64,000 nt of DNA from Nitrospinota bacterium (GCA_027619975.1 JAQCGX010000005.1:1-64000); one strand, 5' to 3'; counted from the first letter of the stretch, positions 41,571 through 51,497 are shown. Notes: a model not told the origin generated them from the letters alone. Translations and numbers: made by a program.

Positions 41571-41852
41571 ATTCCCTCGTCTGCGTCAACGAGGAGAGAT
41601 TGGCCAAAGCTAATGAAAAAATGGTCTTTATTGTTGAACTGTTAAAAGGTGTATTCAGTTTTAAAGGGTTTGCCGATGAAAGCTTCGCTGGTCTGAATTA
41701 CCAGATTGAGAACGGGTTCAAATATTAACGCATCCTGTTTCTCTTGGCATTGCAAGGTTTCGCCAACAATGGTAATCTTTCCTTATAATCATACGTTTTA
41801 CTTGGCTTAAGGCCGGATTGTTTCATTTACCATATTATGTTGGAGGTTGTGG

Positions 41853-42890
41853 ATGCCCGTAACAATGCAAAGAGGGCTGGTAGTGGCTCTTACCCTGTTC
41901 GTTCTTGGTTTGACGCCGGTGATTGTTTTCGCAGAAGCGGATTCTAAAAAAGCAGATGGCGAAGTTTCTCTTCCAAAGGTAGTCGCAACTGTCAATGGAG
42001 TGGAAATCGAATCTAAAATCATTGCTTTTCAATTGAATCGCGCCATGCGGGAAAACCAGAAAAATTTCTCCCCGGACGAACAACGTACGATCATCATGGC
42101 CATCATCGACAAGGAAATCGTCCGCGAGCTGGTTAACCAGGAAGGAAAATCCCAACAGGTAAAAGTGGACCCGGAATTGGTGGATAAAGAATTAATGGGC
42201 ATTAGGGAACCTTATAAGGATAAAGAAGAGTTCGATAAGGCTCTCAAGGCCAGGGGATTGACCGAGGACGAATTGAAGGAATCCATTAAAGTGGACCTCA
42301 CGGCGAAAAAATTGATCGACGATCAGGTCCGTGGGAAAGTTAAAATTACGGACGAGGACGTTAAAAAATATTATGAGGGTAATAAGGAAAAGTTTTTCCG
42401 GCCCGACGCCTTTCGCGCCAGTCATATTTTCATTGCTGTTTATCCGCCGGAACTGGTTAAGAAATCCACCGAAAAAGAATTGCATGCACGCCAGGAAGAA
42501 TTGGATAAGGTAGCGGAAAAGAAGATCAATGACATCCTTAAGGAATTGAAAGCGGGCGGCGATTTTTCGGAGCTGGCGAAAAAATACTCGCACGATGCCG
42601 GTAGCGCCCCAAATGGCGGCGACCTCGATTTTATCTATAAGGGAGTGTTCGACCCGGAATTTGATGCCGCCATTTCAAAGATGAAGGCAGGGGATACCAG
42701 CGATGTTGTGAAAACGTCTTATGGTTATCACTTGATCAAACTCGTCGAAATCAAACCTGCGGAACAGGCGCCTTATGCTGAAATGGAAGTGGCCATTCAG
42801 AAACATTTGTTCATGGAAAAAGCACAGGAAAAGGTAGGGCGCTATTTACAGGGGTTGAGGAAAAAAGCTAAAATTGAAATCCTCTTATGA
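41853..42890 (+). CDS. Periplasmic SurA/PrsA-like peptidyl-prolyl isomerase
   Basis: A 345-residue exported chaperone-isomerase. The signal peptide (MPVTMQRGLVVALTLF to about residue 28) precedes a SurA-N domain (ATVNGVEIESKIIAFQLN) and one parvulin domain around residues 195-310 (RASHIFIAVYP, SHDAGSAPNGGDLDFIYKG, TSYGYHLIKL). It has a single parvulin domain, unlike E. coli SurA with two, closer to PrsA-type organisation. TGGAGG lies six bases before the ATG at 41853; a TTG upstream is not needed. The DUF3386 gene follows after 52 bases. Confidence 0.85.
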   Translation: MPVTMQRGLVVALTLFVLGLTPVIVFAEADSKKADGEVSLPKVVATVNGVEIESKIIAFQLNRAMRENQKNFSPDEQRTIIMAIIDKEIVRELVNQEGKSQQVKVDPELVDKELMGIREPYKDKEEFDKALKARGLTEDELKESIKVDLTAKKLIDDQVRGKVKITDEDVKKYYEGNKEKFFRPDAFRASHIFIAVYPPELVKKSTEKELHARQEELDKVAEKKINDILKELKAGGDFSELAKKYSHDAGSAPNGGDLDFIYKGVFDPEFDAAISKMKAGDTSDVVKTSYGYHLIKLVEIKPAEQAPYAEMEVAIQKHLFMEKAQEKVGRYLQGLRKKAKIEILL

Positions 42891-42942
42891 AGCCATAAGA
42901 ATTTCAATTCCAAAAAAATAACTCATCAGGAGAGAAGAATTA

Positions 42943-43617
42943 ATGGCAACCTATACCAAAGAAAAAGATGTAGAAACAACTCAGGATGACAATGCCGATG
43001 CTCGCGCGGCGCTGAAGGAAGTTTTCGGAAACACCGCCCGCTGGCCGGCTGGGTTTCCCGGCTTCACGGCGGATGTCACGGTGAACATCAACGGCAAGGA
43101 AGAAAAAGGAACCGTCACCGCAAAAAATGTCAAGGAAATCGAAACCACGATTCAGGATGAAAAAGCCAAGGGGTTTCTTGTTGAAAACATGACCTCCATT
43201 GTCAGCCATCGCGGGCCCAGAACGTTTGAAGAGTCCGATGGTAAATACCAGTTGTCTTTTGGCGATGAGGGAACTCATCCCCTGGGCCGTATTGTCAGCA
43301 TGGGCGGAGATGGAATGAAATCATTTTACCGTATTAAGGATGGGCGGATTCAGCAGATCAACCGCACCACGCCGCGCATGGCTTTTACCATCAATATAGA
43401 AGAAAGCGTGAAAAACCCGGATGATAAATATCTCACGCATAAATACACGGTGTATTATTTTAATCAAGAAAAAGGCATCAAGGATGTGGAAAGCTACACC
43501 GATGATTATGTCCGTGTGGGCGATGCCGACTTGCCTCAGTACCGCAGAATCATCAACAGCGAAAGCGGGGCCATCGAAGTCAACAGCATGACCTTGAGCA
43601 ACCATAAAACGCTGTAG
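42943..43617 (+). CDS. DUF3386 protein
   Basis: A 224-residue soluble protein without signal peptide. The sequence pattern (ARWPAGFPGFTADVTVNING, TSIVSHRGPRTFEESDGKY, PLGRIVSMGGDGMKSFYRIK, YVRVGDADLPQYRRIIN) matches DUF3386, best known from cyanobacteria. The role is unknown; the beta-rich pattern suggests a small-molecule or protein-binding barrel. AGGAGAG lies ahead of the ATG. It may be cotranscribed with the SurA-like gene upstream and ends at a strong terminator. The presence of a largely cyanobacterial family here is notable. Confidence 0.72.
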   Translation: MATYTKEKDVETTQDDNADARAALKEVFGNTARWPAGFPGFTADVTVNINGKEEKGTVTAKNVKEIETTIQDEKAKGFLVENMTSIVSHRGPRTFEESDGKYQLSFGDEGTHPLGRIVSMGGDGMKSFYRIKDGRIQQINRTTPRMAFTINIEESVKNPDDKYLTHKYTVYYFNQEKGIKDVESYTDDYVRVGDADLPQYRRIINSESGAIEVNSMTLSNHKTL

Positions 43618-43633
43618 CAGAACTGAAAAGCAA

Positions 43634-43677
43634 AAACCCGCGCAAGGTTATCATGACCCTGTGCGGGTTTTTTTTAT
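43634..43677 (+). terminator. Rho-independent terminator after the DUF3386 gene
   Basis: AACCCGCGCAAGG and CCTGTGCGGGTT form a long GC stem followed by eight T residues. Confidence 0.85.
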
Positions 43678-43703
43678 TGGAGAATGGTTGCTGAAAGAAT
43701 CTG

Positions 43704-44726
43704 TCAGGCGTTTAAGGACTGATTAATGATTTCTGCCTTGTCGGAAACGGTCACTCCCTTGCCAAGGATCGATTGTTTCACCACGCAGCCTGAGCCCACC
43801 GTTACCCCATCCCATAAAACAGAATTTTCAATCACAGCATTGGCTTTCACCCTGCATCCATTTCCAAGAACTGCGTAAGGCCCGATTCTGGCATCCGGCT
43901 CGATGAGACAATCATCCCCAATAATTACCGGGGGGATAATGGATGATCCTTCGGGTGTTTTTAGGTGCTCATTTTTAAAAAGGATTTTTCCATCCAGCGC
44001 GTCTTTGTGGACTTTAAGATATTGCTCGCGGTTTCCCATGTCGATCCAGTAATCGTCATGCAGATAGCCAAAGACGGGAAGTCCTTCCTGGATCATTTCA
44101 GGAAAGATGTGTTCGGTGGTTCCGCAGAATTGCCCGGTTGGTATGCGGGGAAAAATTTCCGGTTCCATGATCTGGATGCCGGTGAACATGACCCGCCGGG
44201 TATTATCAGGAAGCTCCATCGAAGACGCTCCGACAAAATGGACGATGCGCCCGTCATCCTGAATCTCGATAGGGTCATATTTTTCAGGGGAAGCGTCCTC
44301 CCGCACCACCAGTGTCAAGCAGGACTGCTGTCTACGATGAAATTCGAAGACCCGGTTCAGATCGATATTGACGATGATATCGCTGTTGATGACCAAAAAA
44401 GGCCCACTTTCAAGAAATCCCTGAGCCGCTTTAATCCCTCCTGCCGTTCCCAGGATTTTTTCTTCCCTAAAAAAATGCAGGTTGACGCCCAGTTGTGACC
44501 CGTCCCCAAAGGGTTCTATCACTTGGTCCGGCAGGTGATGCACGTTGACCGCGATGTCTGTAATGTTAAAGGAACGCAACAACTCGATGGTGTGTTCAAG
44601 CAGGGGCCGGTTCAATACGGGAACCATGGGCTTGGGAACGGTTTTCGTCAAGGGCAATAGCCGGGTACCAAACCCTGCGGCCAGTATCATGGCCTTGAGA
44701 GGTTTTTGGGAGTTTAAAATATTCAT
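43704..44726 (-). CDS. Sugar-1-phosphate nucleotidyltransferase with hexapeptide domain
   Basis: A 340-residue cytoplasmic enzyme that activates a sugar-1-phosphate with an NTP. The nucleotide site is MILAAGFGTRLLPLTKTVPK, followed by LGTAGGIKAA and INSDIIVNIDL (metal-binding Asp). The C-terminal 100 residues form a left-handed beta-helix with hexapeptide repeats (GDDCLIEPDARIGPYAVLGN). The pattern is closest to mannose-1-phosphate guanylyltransferase or glucose-1-phosphate thymidylyltransferase-like enzymes; the base specificity is not determined. It is the last gene of the five-gene operon starting at yggT, 42 bases after mtnA. Confidence 0.85.
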   Translation of the reverse strand: MNILNSQKPLKAMILAAGFGTRLLPLTKTVPKPMVPVLNRPLLEHTIELLRSFNITDIAVNVHHLPDQVIEPFGDGSQLGVNLHFFREEKILGTAGGIKAAQGFLESGPFLVINSDIIVNIDLNRVFEFHRRQQSCLTLVVREDASPEKYDPIEIQDDGRIVHFVGASSMELPDNTRRVMFTGIQIMEPEIFPRIPTGQFCGTTEHIFPEMIQEGLPVFGYLHDDYWIDMGNREQYLKVHKDALDGKILFKNEHLKTPEGSSIIPPVIIGDDCLIEPDARIGPYAVLGNGCRVKANAVIENSVLWDGVTVGSGCVVKQSILGKGVTVSDKAEIINQSLNA

Positions 44727-44768
44727 TAATAAGAGGATGACATTCGGTTTAAATATTTCTTGTAGTAG

Positions 44769-45809
44769 CTAATCTTTGCCCGCCAGTTTTTTCAACGATT
44801 CAGTGAAGGGCGGCAGGGCGATGCCTTTATCGGTGATGATGGCCGTGACCAGATGGTTTGGGGTCACGTCGAAAGCCGGATGAGCCACCACAGCGCCTTC
44901 AGGAGCCATGCGTTTGTTGTTGATGACGGTCACTTCATCGGCGGAGCGCTGTTCGATGGGAATTTCCTCGCCTGTGGCCAGAGACAGATCGAGCGTGGAT
45001 ATCGGCGCCGCCACGTAAAAAGGTATATTATGATTTTTCGCCAGATTGGCCACCATATACGTGCCGATTTTATTGGCCACATCTCCATTGGCCGCAATGC
45101 GGTCGGCTCCCACCACGACCACGTCCACTTGGCTTTGCTGCATGAAATATCCCGCCATGCTGTCGGTGATCAATTTGACAGGGATATTATCTTCCATCAA
45201 TTCCCAGACCGTGAGCCGGGCACCTTGCAGGAAGGGGCGGGTTTCATTGGCCAGGACGTTTATTTTCTTGCCTGCGTTCACAGCGGCGCGGATGACCCCG
45301 AGAGCCGTCCCGAACCCCGCAGTCGCCAGGGCCCCTGCGTTGCAATGAGTTAGAATATTGTTGCCATCGGCAATCAGTGTTTGGCCGAAATCGCCCATCG
45401 CCTGATTGGCGGCGATATCTTCATCGCAGATTGTCTGCGCTTCGGCCCGTAAACGTTTTTTCACATCGGCAAGACTTTGGTCTTTGCAATCCCGCGCTAC
45501 CCGTTTCATCCGTTCAATGCCCCAGGCCAGGTTGACGGCAGTCGGGCGGGATTGAGCCAGCACATCGCATTTAGCTTCCAGTTGCGAATAGAAGTTATCG
45601 AAATCCTCAGCTTCGATGGCATCCGCGCCCAGGCTCACGCCCATTGCGGCGGCCACGCCGATGGCGGGGGCACCCCTTATGATCATGGTTTTAATGGCAT
45701 GGCCGACTTCTTCAATCGTTCTGCAATCGACAAAAACTTTTTCCGTGGGCAACCGGGTTTGATCGATCATGCGTGCGGCGCCATCGATGAGTTCGACTGT
45801 TTTGATCAT
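44769..45809 (-). CDS. mtnA: S-methyl-5-thioribose-1-phosphate isomerase
   Basis: MtnA converts 5-methylthioribose-1-phosphate to the ribulose form in methionine salvage. The 346-residue protein has the eIF2B-like fold with [39 protein letters not shown] (catalytic Cys), [20 protein letters not shown] (catalytic Asp) and [19 protein letters not shown]. Length matches the family. It lies in an operon between yggU and the sugar nucleotidyltransferase. The nucleoside phosphorylase at 50.7 kb could supply methylthioadenosine breakdown, though it is not adjacent. Confidence 0.95.
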   Translation of the reverse strand: MIKTVELIDGAARMIDQTRLPTEKVFVDCRTIEEVGHAIKTMIIRGAPAIGVAAAMGVSLGADAIEAEDFDNFYSQLEAKCDVLAQSRPTAVNLAWGIERMKRVARDCKDQSLADVKKRLRAEAQTICDEDIAANQAMGDFGQTLIADGNNILTHCNAGALATAGFGTALGVIRAAVNAGKKINVLANETRPFLQGARLTVWELMEDNIPVKLITDSMAGYFMQQSQVDVVVVGADRIAANGDVANKIGTYMVANLAKNHNIPFYVAAPISTLDLSLATGEEIPIEQRSADEVTVINNKRMAPEGAVVAHPAFDVTPNHLVTAIITDKGIALPPFTESLKKLAGKD

Positions 45810-45833
45810 GGAAAATTTTTCACTTTCAATGTT

Positions 45834-46133
45834 TTAGGATTCGTTGGGGAGGAGTATTTTCAAAAACTCAGCTTCGTTCATACCCCCGATGCGGATGATT
45901 TTATTTTTGCTGGTCAGCCCGCCGACGATATCCACGCGGGATGGGCTGATACCCAACGATTTAGCGAGGAACTTGATGCAGGTGCGGTTGGCAGCACCTT
46001 CCACCGGCGGCGAGGTCAGGCGGATTTTCAAGGCTCCATTCATCACGCCGGATATTTCATTTTTGGAGGCTCTGGGCTGAATAGCGGCGGAAAATTGAAT
46101 TCCCTCGTTATGCCTGGTAATTTTCAAAGCCAT
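45834..46133 (-). CDS. yggU: DUF167 / YggU-family protein
   Basis: A 99-residue cytoplasmic protein with the YggU pattern: IQPRASKNEISGVMNGALKI, RLTSPPVEGAANRTCIKFLA and GGLTSKNKIIRIGG. The biochemical role is unknown. The start is ATG at 46133 with a poor ribosome site, so translation probably depends on the upstream divIVA-like gene, which ends 21 bases earlier. YggT-YggU adjacency is widespread, here interrupted by the DivIVA-like gene. Confidence 0.85.
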   Translation of the reverse strand: MALKITRHNEGIQFSAAIQPRASKNEISGVMNGALKIRLTSPPVEGAANRTCIKFLAKSLGISPSRVDIVGGLTSKNKIIRIGGMNEAEFLKILLPNES

Positions 46134-46154
46134 GCCGGTCAAGGAGTCCGCGCG

Positions 46155-46559
46155 TTATTTTTTAAACTGTTCGAGATGGTCCAAGGCGGATTTTTTAATG
46201 TTTTGGATCAGACTGGATTTATCCTGCGTGAGTTTATGAATGTCTTTTTTCAATGCGTTCAGTTCCTGTTCCGCCTTTTTTTTATGACTCTCTGCCTGTT
46301 CCCGCGCCACGCGAATAATCTGCTTGGCTTTTTCCTTTAACATTTCCGGGGTGATCTGCGGGTTGCTATTGGCTTCAGAACCGGCGGGATTGTGATTTTT
46401 TAATTTTTCGATTTCATTTTTTAGCTGCTTGATTTCCTCGGACATTTCCTTGAAGTCATCCGCGACAAGGTGTAAAAATGTATCCACCTCCTGTTTGTTG
46501 TAGCCTCTGAATTTCTCGCGAAAACATTGTTCCAGGATGTCGAGATGATTTAATCTCAT
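46155..46559 (-). CDS. DivIVA-domain protein
   Basis: A 134-residue protein. The N-terminus MRLNHLDILEQCFREKFRGY plus NKQEVDTFLHLVADDF is the DivIVA lipid-binding and crossover region. A long coiled coil follows (residues about 30-130), including KEMSEEIKQLKNEIEKLKN. In Gram-positives DivIVA marks poles and division sites; in Gram-negatives related proteins of unknown role occur with YggT. The start is ATG at 46559, seven bases after the yggT stop; the open frame extends 25 codons upstream inside yggT but is not DivIVA-like. Co-operonic with yggT and yggU. Confidence 0.83.
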   Translation of the reverse strand: MRLNHLDILEQCFREKFRGYNKQEVDTFLHLVADDFKEMSEEIKQLKNEIEKLKNHNPAGSEANSNPQITPEMLKEKAKQIIRVAREQAESHKKKAEQELNALKKDIHKLTQDKSSLIQNIKKSALDHLEQFKK

Positions 46560-46566
46560 AGCCGGC

Positions 46567-46866
46567 TCATTGCAATTGAATGGCAAACATTCCCAAAGAT
46601 TTGACCACGAATTCCTGGAGAAAAATGATGCCAAGAATCACTATAATGGGAGAAAAGTCGATGCCGATACCAGACATGGGCAACAATTGCCGCACCTTGT
46701 TCATGACCGGTTCCGTGATGCTGTAAAGAAACTGTACAATTGGATTATTCGGATCGGGATTGACCCAGGACAACAACGCCCGGATAATGATGATCCACAT
46801 ATAAATACCGAGTGCGATGTCTAAAATTTTGGCGGTTGCCCCTAGAAGGTTTCCTATAATATACAT
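46567..46866 (-). CDS. yggT: YggT-family integral membrane protein
   Basis: A 99-residue protein with two membrane helices and the conserved WIIIIRALLSWVNPDPNNPI and PVMNKVRQLLP core of the YggT family. The family is linked to cell division and shape and to osmotic homeostasis. The start is ATG at 46866: this gives the family's usual length, and a promoter at 46954-46982 would place the transcript start downstream of the earlier in-frame starts. First gene of the five-gene minus-strand operon. Confidence 0.85.
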   Translation of the reverse strand: MYIIGNLLGATAKILDIALGIYMWIIIIRALLSWVNPDPNNPIVQFLYSITEPVMNKVRQLLPMSGIGIDFSPIIVILGIIFLQEFVVKSLGMFAIQLQ

Positions 46867-46953
46867 AAGTGTCCGTTTGAATTGTCTGGGATGAGCAAAA
46901 CGCTTTCCGACCAAAAATTGGAAATCAATAAAATCCTTGATTTTAACCCGCTT

Positions 46954-46982
46954 AAAGTAACGAACTTCCATTATATTGTCAA
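46954..46982 (-). promoter_or_regulatory. Candidate promoter of the yggT-mtnA operon
   Basis: On the minus strand TTGACA (46982-46977) and TACTTT (46959-46954) are 17 bases apart. The -35 is perfect, the -10 weak. Confidence 0.4.
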
Positions 46983-47070
46983 TTGGAAGTCCCTGCTTGG
47001 ATATTTTCAGGAATAGGACTGAATACACTGGCGATGAACTGTTTTTTTAACCGAAACTCAAGGACCCAAC

Positions 47071-48471
47071 ATGGCAAAAAAAATGCGCGACAAAGTAAAA
47101 GATCTTCTAAAGAGTGATGAGGAGCTGGAAAACGCCATCGTCAAGGGATGGGTGCGTACCCGGCGGGATTCCAAGGGAGGCTTTTCTTTTATCGAAATCA
47201 ACGACGGCTCCTGCCTGTCCGGCATCCAGGTGGTGGCGGATCATAATATAGAGGGTTTTCAAGAAGCCGCGCCAAACTTGCACACCGGAAGCTGTGTCGC
47301 CGTTCAGGGCAAGCTGGTGGCATCCCCGGCGAAGGGGCAGAAGTGGGAATTGCACGCCACGGAGATCACAGTTTACGGAGGGGCGGATGCGGAAAAATAT
47401 CCGTTACAGAAGAAACAACATTCCTTTGAGTTTTTGCGCGAGATCGCGCATTTGCGTCCGCGCACCAACACCTTTGGCGCGGTCATGCGTGTTCGCAACC
47501 GATTGGCCTATTCCATACACAAATTTTTCAACGACCGGGGCTTCGTATACCTGCACACCCCCATCATCACCACCAGCGATTGCGAAGGCGCGGGAGAAAT
47601 GTTTCAGGTGACGACGCTGGATATGGATCAACCACCCCGGAAAGATGGGAAAGTCGATTACAATCAGGATTTTTTTGGTAAGAAGACGGGGCTCACCGTC
47701 AGCGGTCAACTGGAAGGTGAAATCTATGCGATGGCGCTCTCCGACATCTACACATTTGGCCCTACGTTCCGAGCGGAAAATTCCAACACCAGCCGCCATC
47801 TGGCGGAGTTCTGGATGGTCGAACCGGAAATGGCATTTTACGATCAGGATGACAATATGGACCTGGCGGAGGAGTTCATCACCTATTTAATAAAAGACGT
47901 GCTGGAAAACTGCCAGGAGGACATGGAGTTTTTCAACCAGCGCATCGACAAGACCATTCTCGAAACGTTAACCAATATTGTCGAGCACCAATTCGAACGC
48001 ATCCATTACAGCGAGGCGATCCATTTGCTGGAAAAATGCGAGAAAAAATTCGTGTACTCCGTGGAATGGGGCTGCAACCTGCAATCCGAACACGAACGCT
48101 ATCTGAGCGAAAAGGTCTTCAAAAAACCCGTCATCATTTACAACTATCCCGAAGCCATCAAACCGTTTTACATGAAACTGAACGAGGACAGAGAAACCGT
48201 TCGGGCGATGGATGTTCTATTGCCGAAGCTGGGTGAGATCATCGGCGGCAGTCAGCGCGAGGACGATCTCGCTGTACTGGAAGCCCGGATGAAGGAGAAA
48301 GAACTGGACCCCGCCGAGTACTGGTGGTACCTCGATCTCAGGCGTTACGGCTCTGCTCCGCATTCCGGCTTTGGGCTGGGCTTTGAGCGGCTGGTGCAGT
48401 TTGTGACCGGCATGGAAAACATTAGAGATGTGATCCCCTTCCCGCGCACGCCCAAGCATGCGGGGTTTTAA
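47071..48471 (+). CDS. asnS: Asparaginyl-tRNA synthetase
   Basis: AsnS charges tRNA-Asn. The 466-residue class IIb enzyme has an OB-fold anticodon domain ([20 protein letters not shown]), motif 1 region, motif 2 ([21 protein letters not shown]) and motif 3 ([21 protein letters not shown]). The [11 protein letters not shown] sequence and the ending [17 protein letters not shown] separate it from aspartyl-tRNA synthetases. Its presence suggests direct Asn-tRNA formation rather than reliance on transamidation only. It is divergent from yggT and monocistronic. Confidence 0.96.
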   Translation: MAKKMRDKVKDLLKSDEELENAIVKGWVRTRRDSKGGFSFIEINDGSCLSGIQVVADHNIEGFQEAAPNLHTGSCVAVQGKLVASPAKGQKWELHATEITVYGGADAEKYPLQKKQHSFEFLREIAHLRPRTNTFGAVMRVRNRLAYSIHKFFNDRGFVYLHTPIITTSDCEGAGEMFQVTTLDMDQPPRKDGKVDYNQDFFGKKTGLTVSGQLEGEIYAMALSDIYTFGPTFRAENSNTSRHLAEFWMVEPEMAFYDQDDNMDLAEEFITYLIKDVLENCQEDMEFFNQRIDKTILETLTNIVEHQFERIHYSEAIHLLEKCEKKFVYSVEWGCNLQSEHERYLSEKVFKKPVIIYNYPEAIKPFYMKLNEDRETVRAMDVLLPKLGEIIGGSQREDDLAVLEARMKEKELDPAEYWWYLDLRRYGSAPHSGFGLGFERLVQFVTGMENIRDVIPFPRTPKHAGF

Positions 48472-48494
48472 CTGTCACCCTGAGCCTATCCGAT

Positions 48495-48614
48495 ACGTCA
48501 TCGCGAGCCACGAAGTGGCGTGGCCATGATAATATTCCCAAGCATTTGTGCCCCGGAGGGGTAGATCCAGGCTTTCTGGAGTGCTTCGTCGCCGTTGGCT
48601 CCTCGCAATGACGA
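48495..48614. repeat. Palindromic repeat, family III (GTCATYGCGAG ends)
   Basis: A roughly 120-bp unit bounded by CGTCATCGCGAG and CTCGCAATGACG, with internal GCCACGAAGTGGCG and CCGGAGGGG palindromes. Repeats with GTCATTGCGAG ends occur in many bacteria. No direct repeat flanks could be confirmed. Confidence 0.55.
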
Positions 48615-49163
48615 CTAATGCAAAACTCCCTTCATCGAGAGATGATAGGTGAAACGTTGTCATCCTGAGCCTGTGATATTTTACCTTTGCCTTCATGCCC
48701 CTGTTATATCCCTTCCATAAATTTCATGCCCCGGAGGGGTAGAAGGGGTATGTCGAAGGGTGGCAAAAACAACAAAATCATTTTTCACCGCAGAGGGCGC
48801 CGAGGGCGCTGAGGACGCAGAGAAAACCTTAAATAATAAGGGAAGAGAATATTAACGGACCCTCTCCTCTTCAAGGGGAGAGGGCTGGGTGAGGGAATGG
48901 TTGGAACCACAGATTAAGAAAGTTAAAAAGGAAAAGGTTTAAATCCCTCCTCACCTTAATCCTCTCCTCCTTTGAGGAGAGGAAATACTTATGAAAACCT
49001 TATGTGTAAGGTTTTCTTCGCGACCTTTGCGTCTTTGCGGTGAAATTAAATCCCCCCAACCCCCTTCATGGAAGGGGGAGCAGGTTTTCCCCCCTTTTTT
49101 AAAGGGGGGGGGTAGGGGGAGTTTTAAAAATCCTGTCAATCCTGTCCAAACTATCTTGCTGTC
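48615..49163. repeat. Repeat-rich gap between asnS and rlmD
   Basis: About 550 bases of mixed repeat units: a decayed family II-like arm (CATCCTGAGCCTG with CCCCGGAGGGGTAG), a CACCGCAGAGGGCGCCGAGG unit, CTCTCCTCTTCAAGGGGAGAG and CCTCTCCTCCTTTGAGGAGA palindromes, and CCCCCTTCATGGAAGGGGG. They recur at 33.9, 37.8 and 38.6 kb. No gene is apparent. Confidence 0.6.
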
Positions 49164-50534
49164 TCACTTCCTGAGCAGTACCGCCGTCTCCACATGGTGC
49201 GTCTGCGGGAACATATCGACGACCACCATGTCCTCGATATGATAAGGCTCCATATTTTTGAGATCGCGCGCCAGGGTCGCAGGGTTGCAGGAAACATAGA
49301 TGATCTGTTCGGGCGCAATTTTCAGGATGGATTGCAGCACCTCATCCGAACAGCCTTTGCGCGGTGGATCGACGATCACCGTGTCGATGTTTTCCGCTTC
49401 AACGATTTTCGGCAGATGCTTTTCCACCGTTCCCTGTAAAAACTCGCAGGAGTCGATGCCGTTCAGTTGGGCGCTTTCCTTGGCGTTTTCGATCGCGTCC
49501 GGGAATTCTTCGATGCCGATCACCGACAATCCCGCGCGCGCCAGCCACAGGCTGATGCCGCCCGACCCACAGTAGGCGTCCAGCACTTTGCCTTTGCCCG
49601 GCGTCACCCATTGGCGGATGGTTTCATACAGAGTGACCGCTTGTTGCGAATTGACCTGCATGAACGAACCCAATGACAGGTTAAATTTCAAGCCGTCCAG
49701 TTCATCGGAAAAACGGTCCTTGCCCCACAGGGTCCGGGTGTTTTTACCGAAGATGGCGTTGGTGTCCCGGTCGTTGAGGTTTTGCACGATGCCGGTGACG
49801 TGGAAGCGTTCCACAAATTCAGGGTGGGTCAATTCCTTCATGAACGGGTTGGGAAGCCGGCCCTTGGTGGTGACGAAGCCGATGAGCGTTTCAGAAGTCG
49901 CTTCCGAATGGCGGACGATGATACCGCGCAGAAATCCCTTTTTCCATTTTTCGCTGTAAATGAGGACCTTGTGTTTTTCCACCAGCCCGCGAATGTGTTC
50001 CTTCACTTCGTTGATGGGGGATAGCAGGATGTCGCAGGTGGAAGAATTGGCCACCTCATGCGTGCCTTGCTGGTAGAAACCGACTTGCAGTTTTTTCTCC
50101 TTGAGCGCCACCGCAAAGCTTCCCTTGTTGCGGTAGTTGTAGGGGCGCTCGGCAGGCAGAGTTTTGATGGGGGCCTGGGGCGTGATCTTGCCGATGTGCT
50201 CAAGAGCCTCGGTCACCACTTGTACCTTGAACGCCATCTGCTGATCGTAATGCAAGTCTTGCAATTTACAGCCGCCGCATTCTAAGAACACGGGGCAGGG
50301 GGGGGCAACGCGGTGCGGGGAAGCCTCCAACCGCTCCACCACCTGTGCAACCCCAAAACGTGGAGTGACTTTGCTGATCTCGCCCATCACCCGGTCGCCG
50401 GGCAGGCCATCGGGAACGAACAGGGTGTATCCCTCATGACGGCAGATGCCATCGCCGCTCGAACCCTGGGTTTCAACCGTCAGCTCCAACTGGTCGCCGA
50501 CTTTAACTGGAATGGTGTGACTGGGCTTTGCCAT
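49164..50534 (-). CDS. rlmD: 23S rRNA (uracil-5-)-methyltransferase, RlmD/RumA-like
   Basis: A 456-residue SAM-dependent methyltransferase that makes 5-methyluridine in 23S rRNA. An N-terminal TRAM domain (about residues 7-65) is followed by the cluster-binding cysteines PPCPVFLECGGCKLQDL and TCDILLS, expected to hold a [4Fe-4S] centre. The methyltransferase core has DAYCGSGGISLWLA, VIVDPPRKGCSDEV and the catalytic region YVSCNPATLARDL. Whether it targets U1939 (RlmD) or another uridine (RlmC, TrmA types) cannot be fixed. GAGG lies ahead of the ATG. Confidence 0.87.
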   Translation of the reverse strand: MAKPSHTIPVKVGDQLELTVETQGSSGDGICRHEGYTLFVPDGLPGDRVMGEISKVTPRFGVAQVVERLEASPHRVAPPCPVFLECGGCKLQDLHYDQQMAFKVQVVTEALEHIGKITPQAPIKTLPAERPYNYRNKGSFAVALKEKKLQVGFYQQGTHEVANSSTCDILLSPINEVKEHIRGLVEKHKVLIYSEKWKKGFLRGIIVRHSEATSETLIGFVTTKGRLPNPFMKELTHPEFVERFHVTGIVQNLNDRDTNAIFGKNTRTLWGKDRFSDELDGLKFNLSLGSFMQVNSQQAVTLYETIRQWVTPGKGKVLDAYCGSGGISLWLARAGLSVIGIEEFPDAIENAKESAQLNGIDSCEFLQGTVEKHLPKIVEAENIDTVIVDPPRKGCSDEVLQSILKIAPEQIIYVSCNPATLARDLKNMEPYHIEDMVVVDMFPQTHHVETAVLLRK

Positions 50535-50741
50535 AGTGCCTCAAAAGATAAAATTTCCCCCTGTAACAAGGGGATCATGGAGATTTAACAGGCTATCGGG
50601 GGGACGAACTCAAAGGTCGCAGAAAATATATTTTGCCGGTCCTGTGTCAAACCTTTTACTAAGATGTAATATGGTATCGCAATTTTCAGCGAAAATTACA
50701 AATTTAAAATATTCACGACCCAACAATTCCTAAAAAATAGC

Positions 50742-51497
50742 ATGAAACCCAGCATCTGCATACTCGGGGCAGTCAAAGAAGAGATCGCCGGCATCAAAGG
50801 CCGGATGACGATCGAGAGCACGCGCCGGTTCGGTAAAACCGATGTCTGGCGCGGTATCTGGGAGGGGAGACGCATCACCCTGGTGCGCACCGGAATCGGC
50901 AAAAAACGGGCGGCAGAGGCCCTGCTCCAGGTGCTGAACAATTTCCCCATCTCGACGGTGATCTCCATAGGGTACGCAGGCGGAACCCATGCCGACCTCA
51001 AAACCGGGGACCTGTTAATCGCCGATAAGATTCTAGCCGCCTCCAAAGACGGCAACCCCCCGGAGGAAATCCCGATAACGTCCACATTGGCGGAAAAACT
51101 GGCGAACCTGCAAAAATCGGATAAATTCGCCATATTCACAGGCTGTCTGCTGACGGTGGGGGAGGTCGTCCATCGACCCGAGGACAAAAAAGCCCTGGGC
51201 GAGAAATATGGTGCGCTGGCCCTCGACATGGAAACATCCGTTTTGGCCCAAATAGCGGCGGTGAAGGATGTCCCGTTTTTATCCGTTCGCGCCATCAGCG
51301 ATACCGTCGAGGAGGAACTGGTGGACGTTTCGTCATTCGTGGAGCCGAATGGGGAAATCTCCAAACTGAAAGCCGGGTGGTACGTCCTCACCCATCCCGC
51401 GTCGCTCAGGAAGTTCATCAATCTGAAAGACATCGCCCAGCAGGCCACAAAAAACCTGACGGAGTTTTTGATGGTTTTCTTGAAAGCAAAAAGCTGA
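50742..51497 (+). CDS. Nucleoside phosphorylase/nucleosidase family protein
   Basis: A 251-residue PNP/UDP-family enzyme that cleaves an N-glycosidic bond. Core motifs are IGYAGGTHADLKTGDLLIAD and DMETSVLAQIAA followed by FLSVRAISDT, aligned with the MEG/MET and RAISD motifs of methylthioadenosine/SAH nucleosidases and hopanoid-associated phosphorylases. The exact substrate is open. If it acts on methylthioadenosine, it would connect to mtnA at 44.8 kb. It has no close operon partner and its stop is 14 bases from the stop of the convergent HTH gene. Confidence 0.8.
   Translation: MKPSICILGAVKEEIAGIKGRMTIESTRRFGKTDVWRGIWEGRRITLVRTGIGKKRAAEALLQVLNNFPISTVISIGYAGGTHADLKTGDLLIADKILAASKDGNPPEEIPITSTLAEKLANLQKSDKFAIFTGCLLTVGEVVHRPEDKKALGEKYGALALDMETSVLAQIAAVKDVPFLSVRAISDTVEEELVDVSSFVEPNGEISKLKAGWYVLTHPASLRKFINLKDIAQQATKNLTEFLMVFLKAKS

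Noticed and set aside
45477-46340. A 287-codon plus-strand frame opposite mtnA, yggU and the DivIVA-like gene
   Set aside because: It is antisense to three recognised genes and reads as low-complexity Phe/Gly-rich sequence typical of shadow frames.
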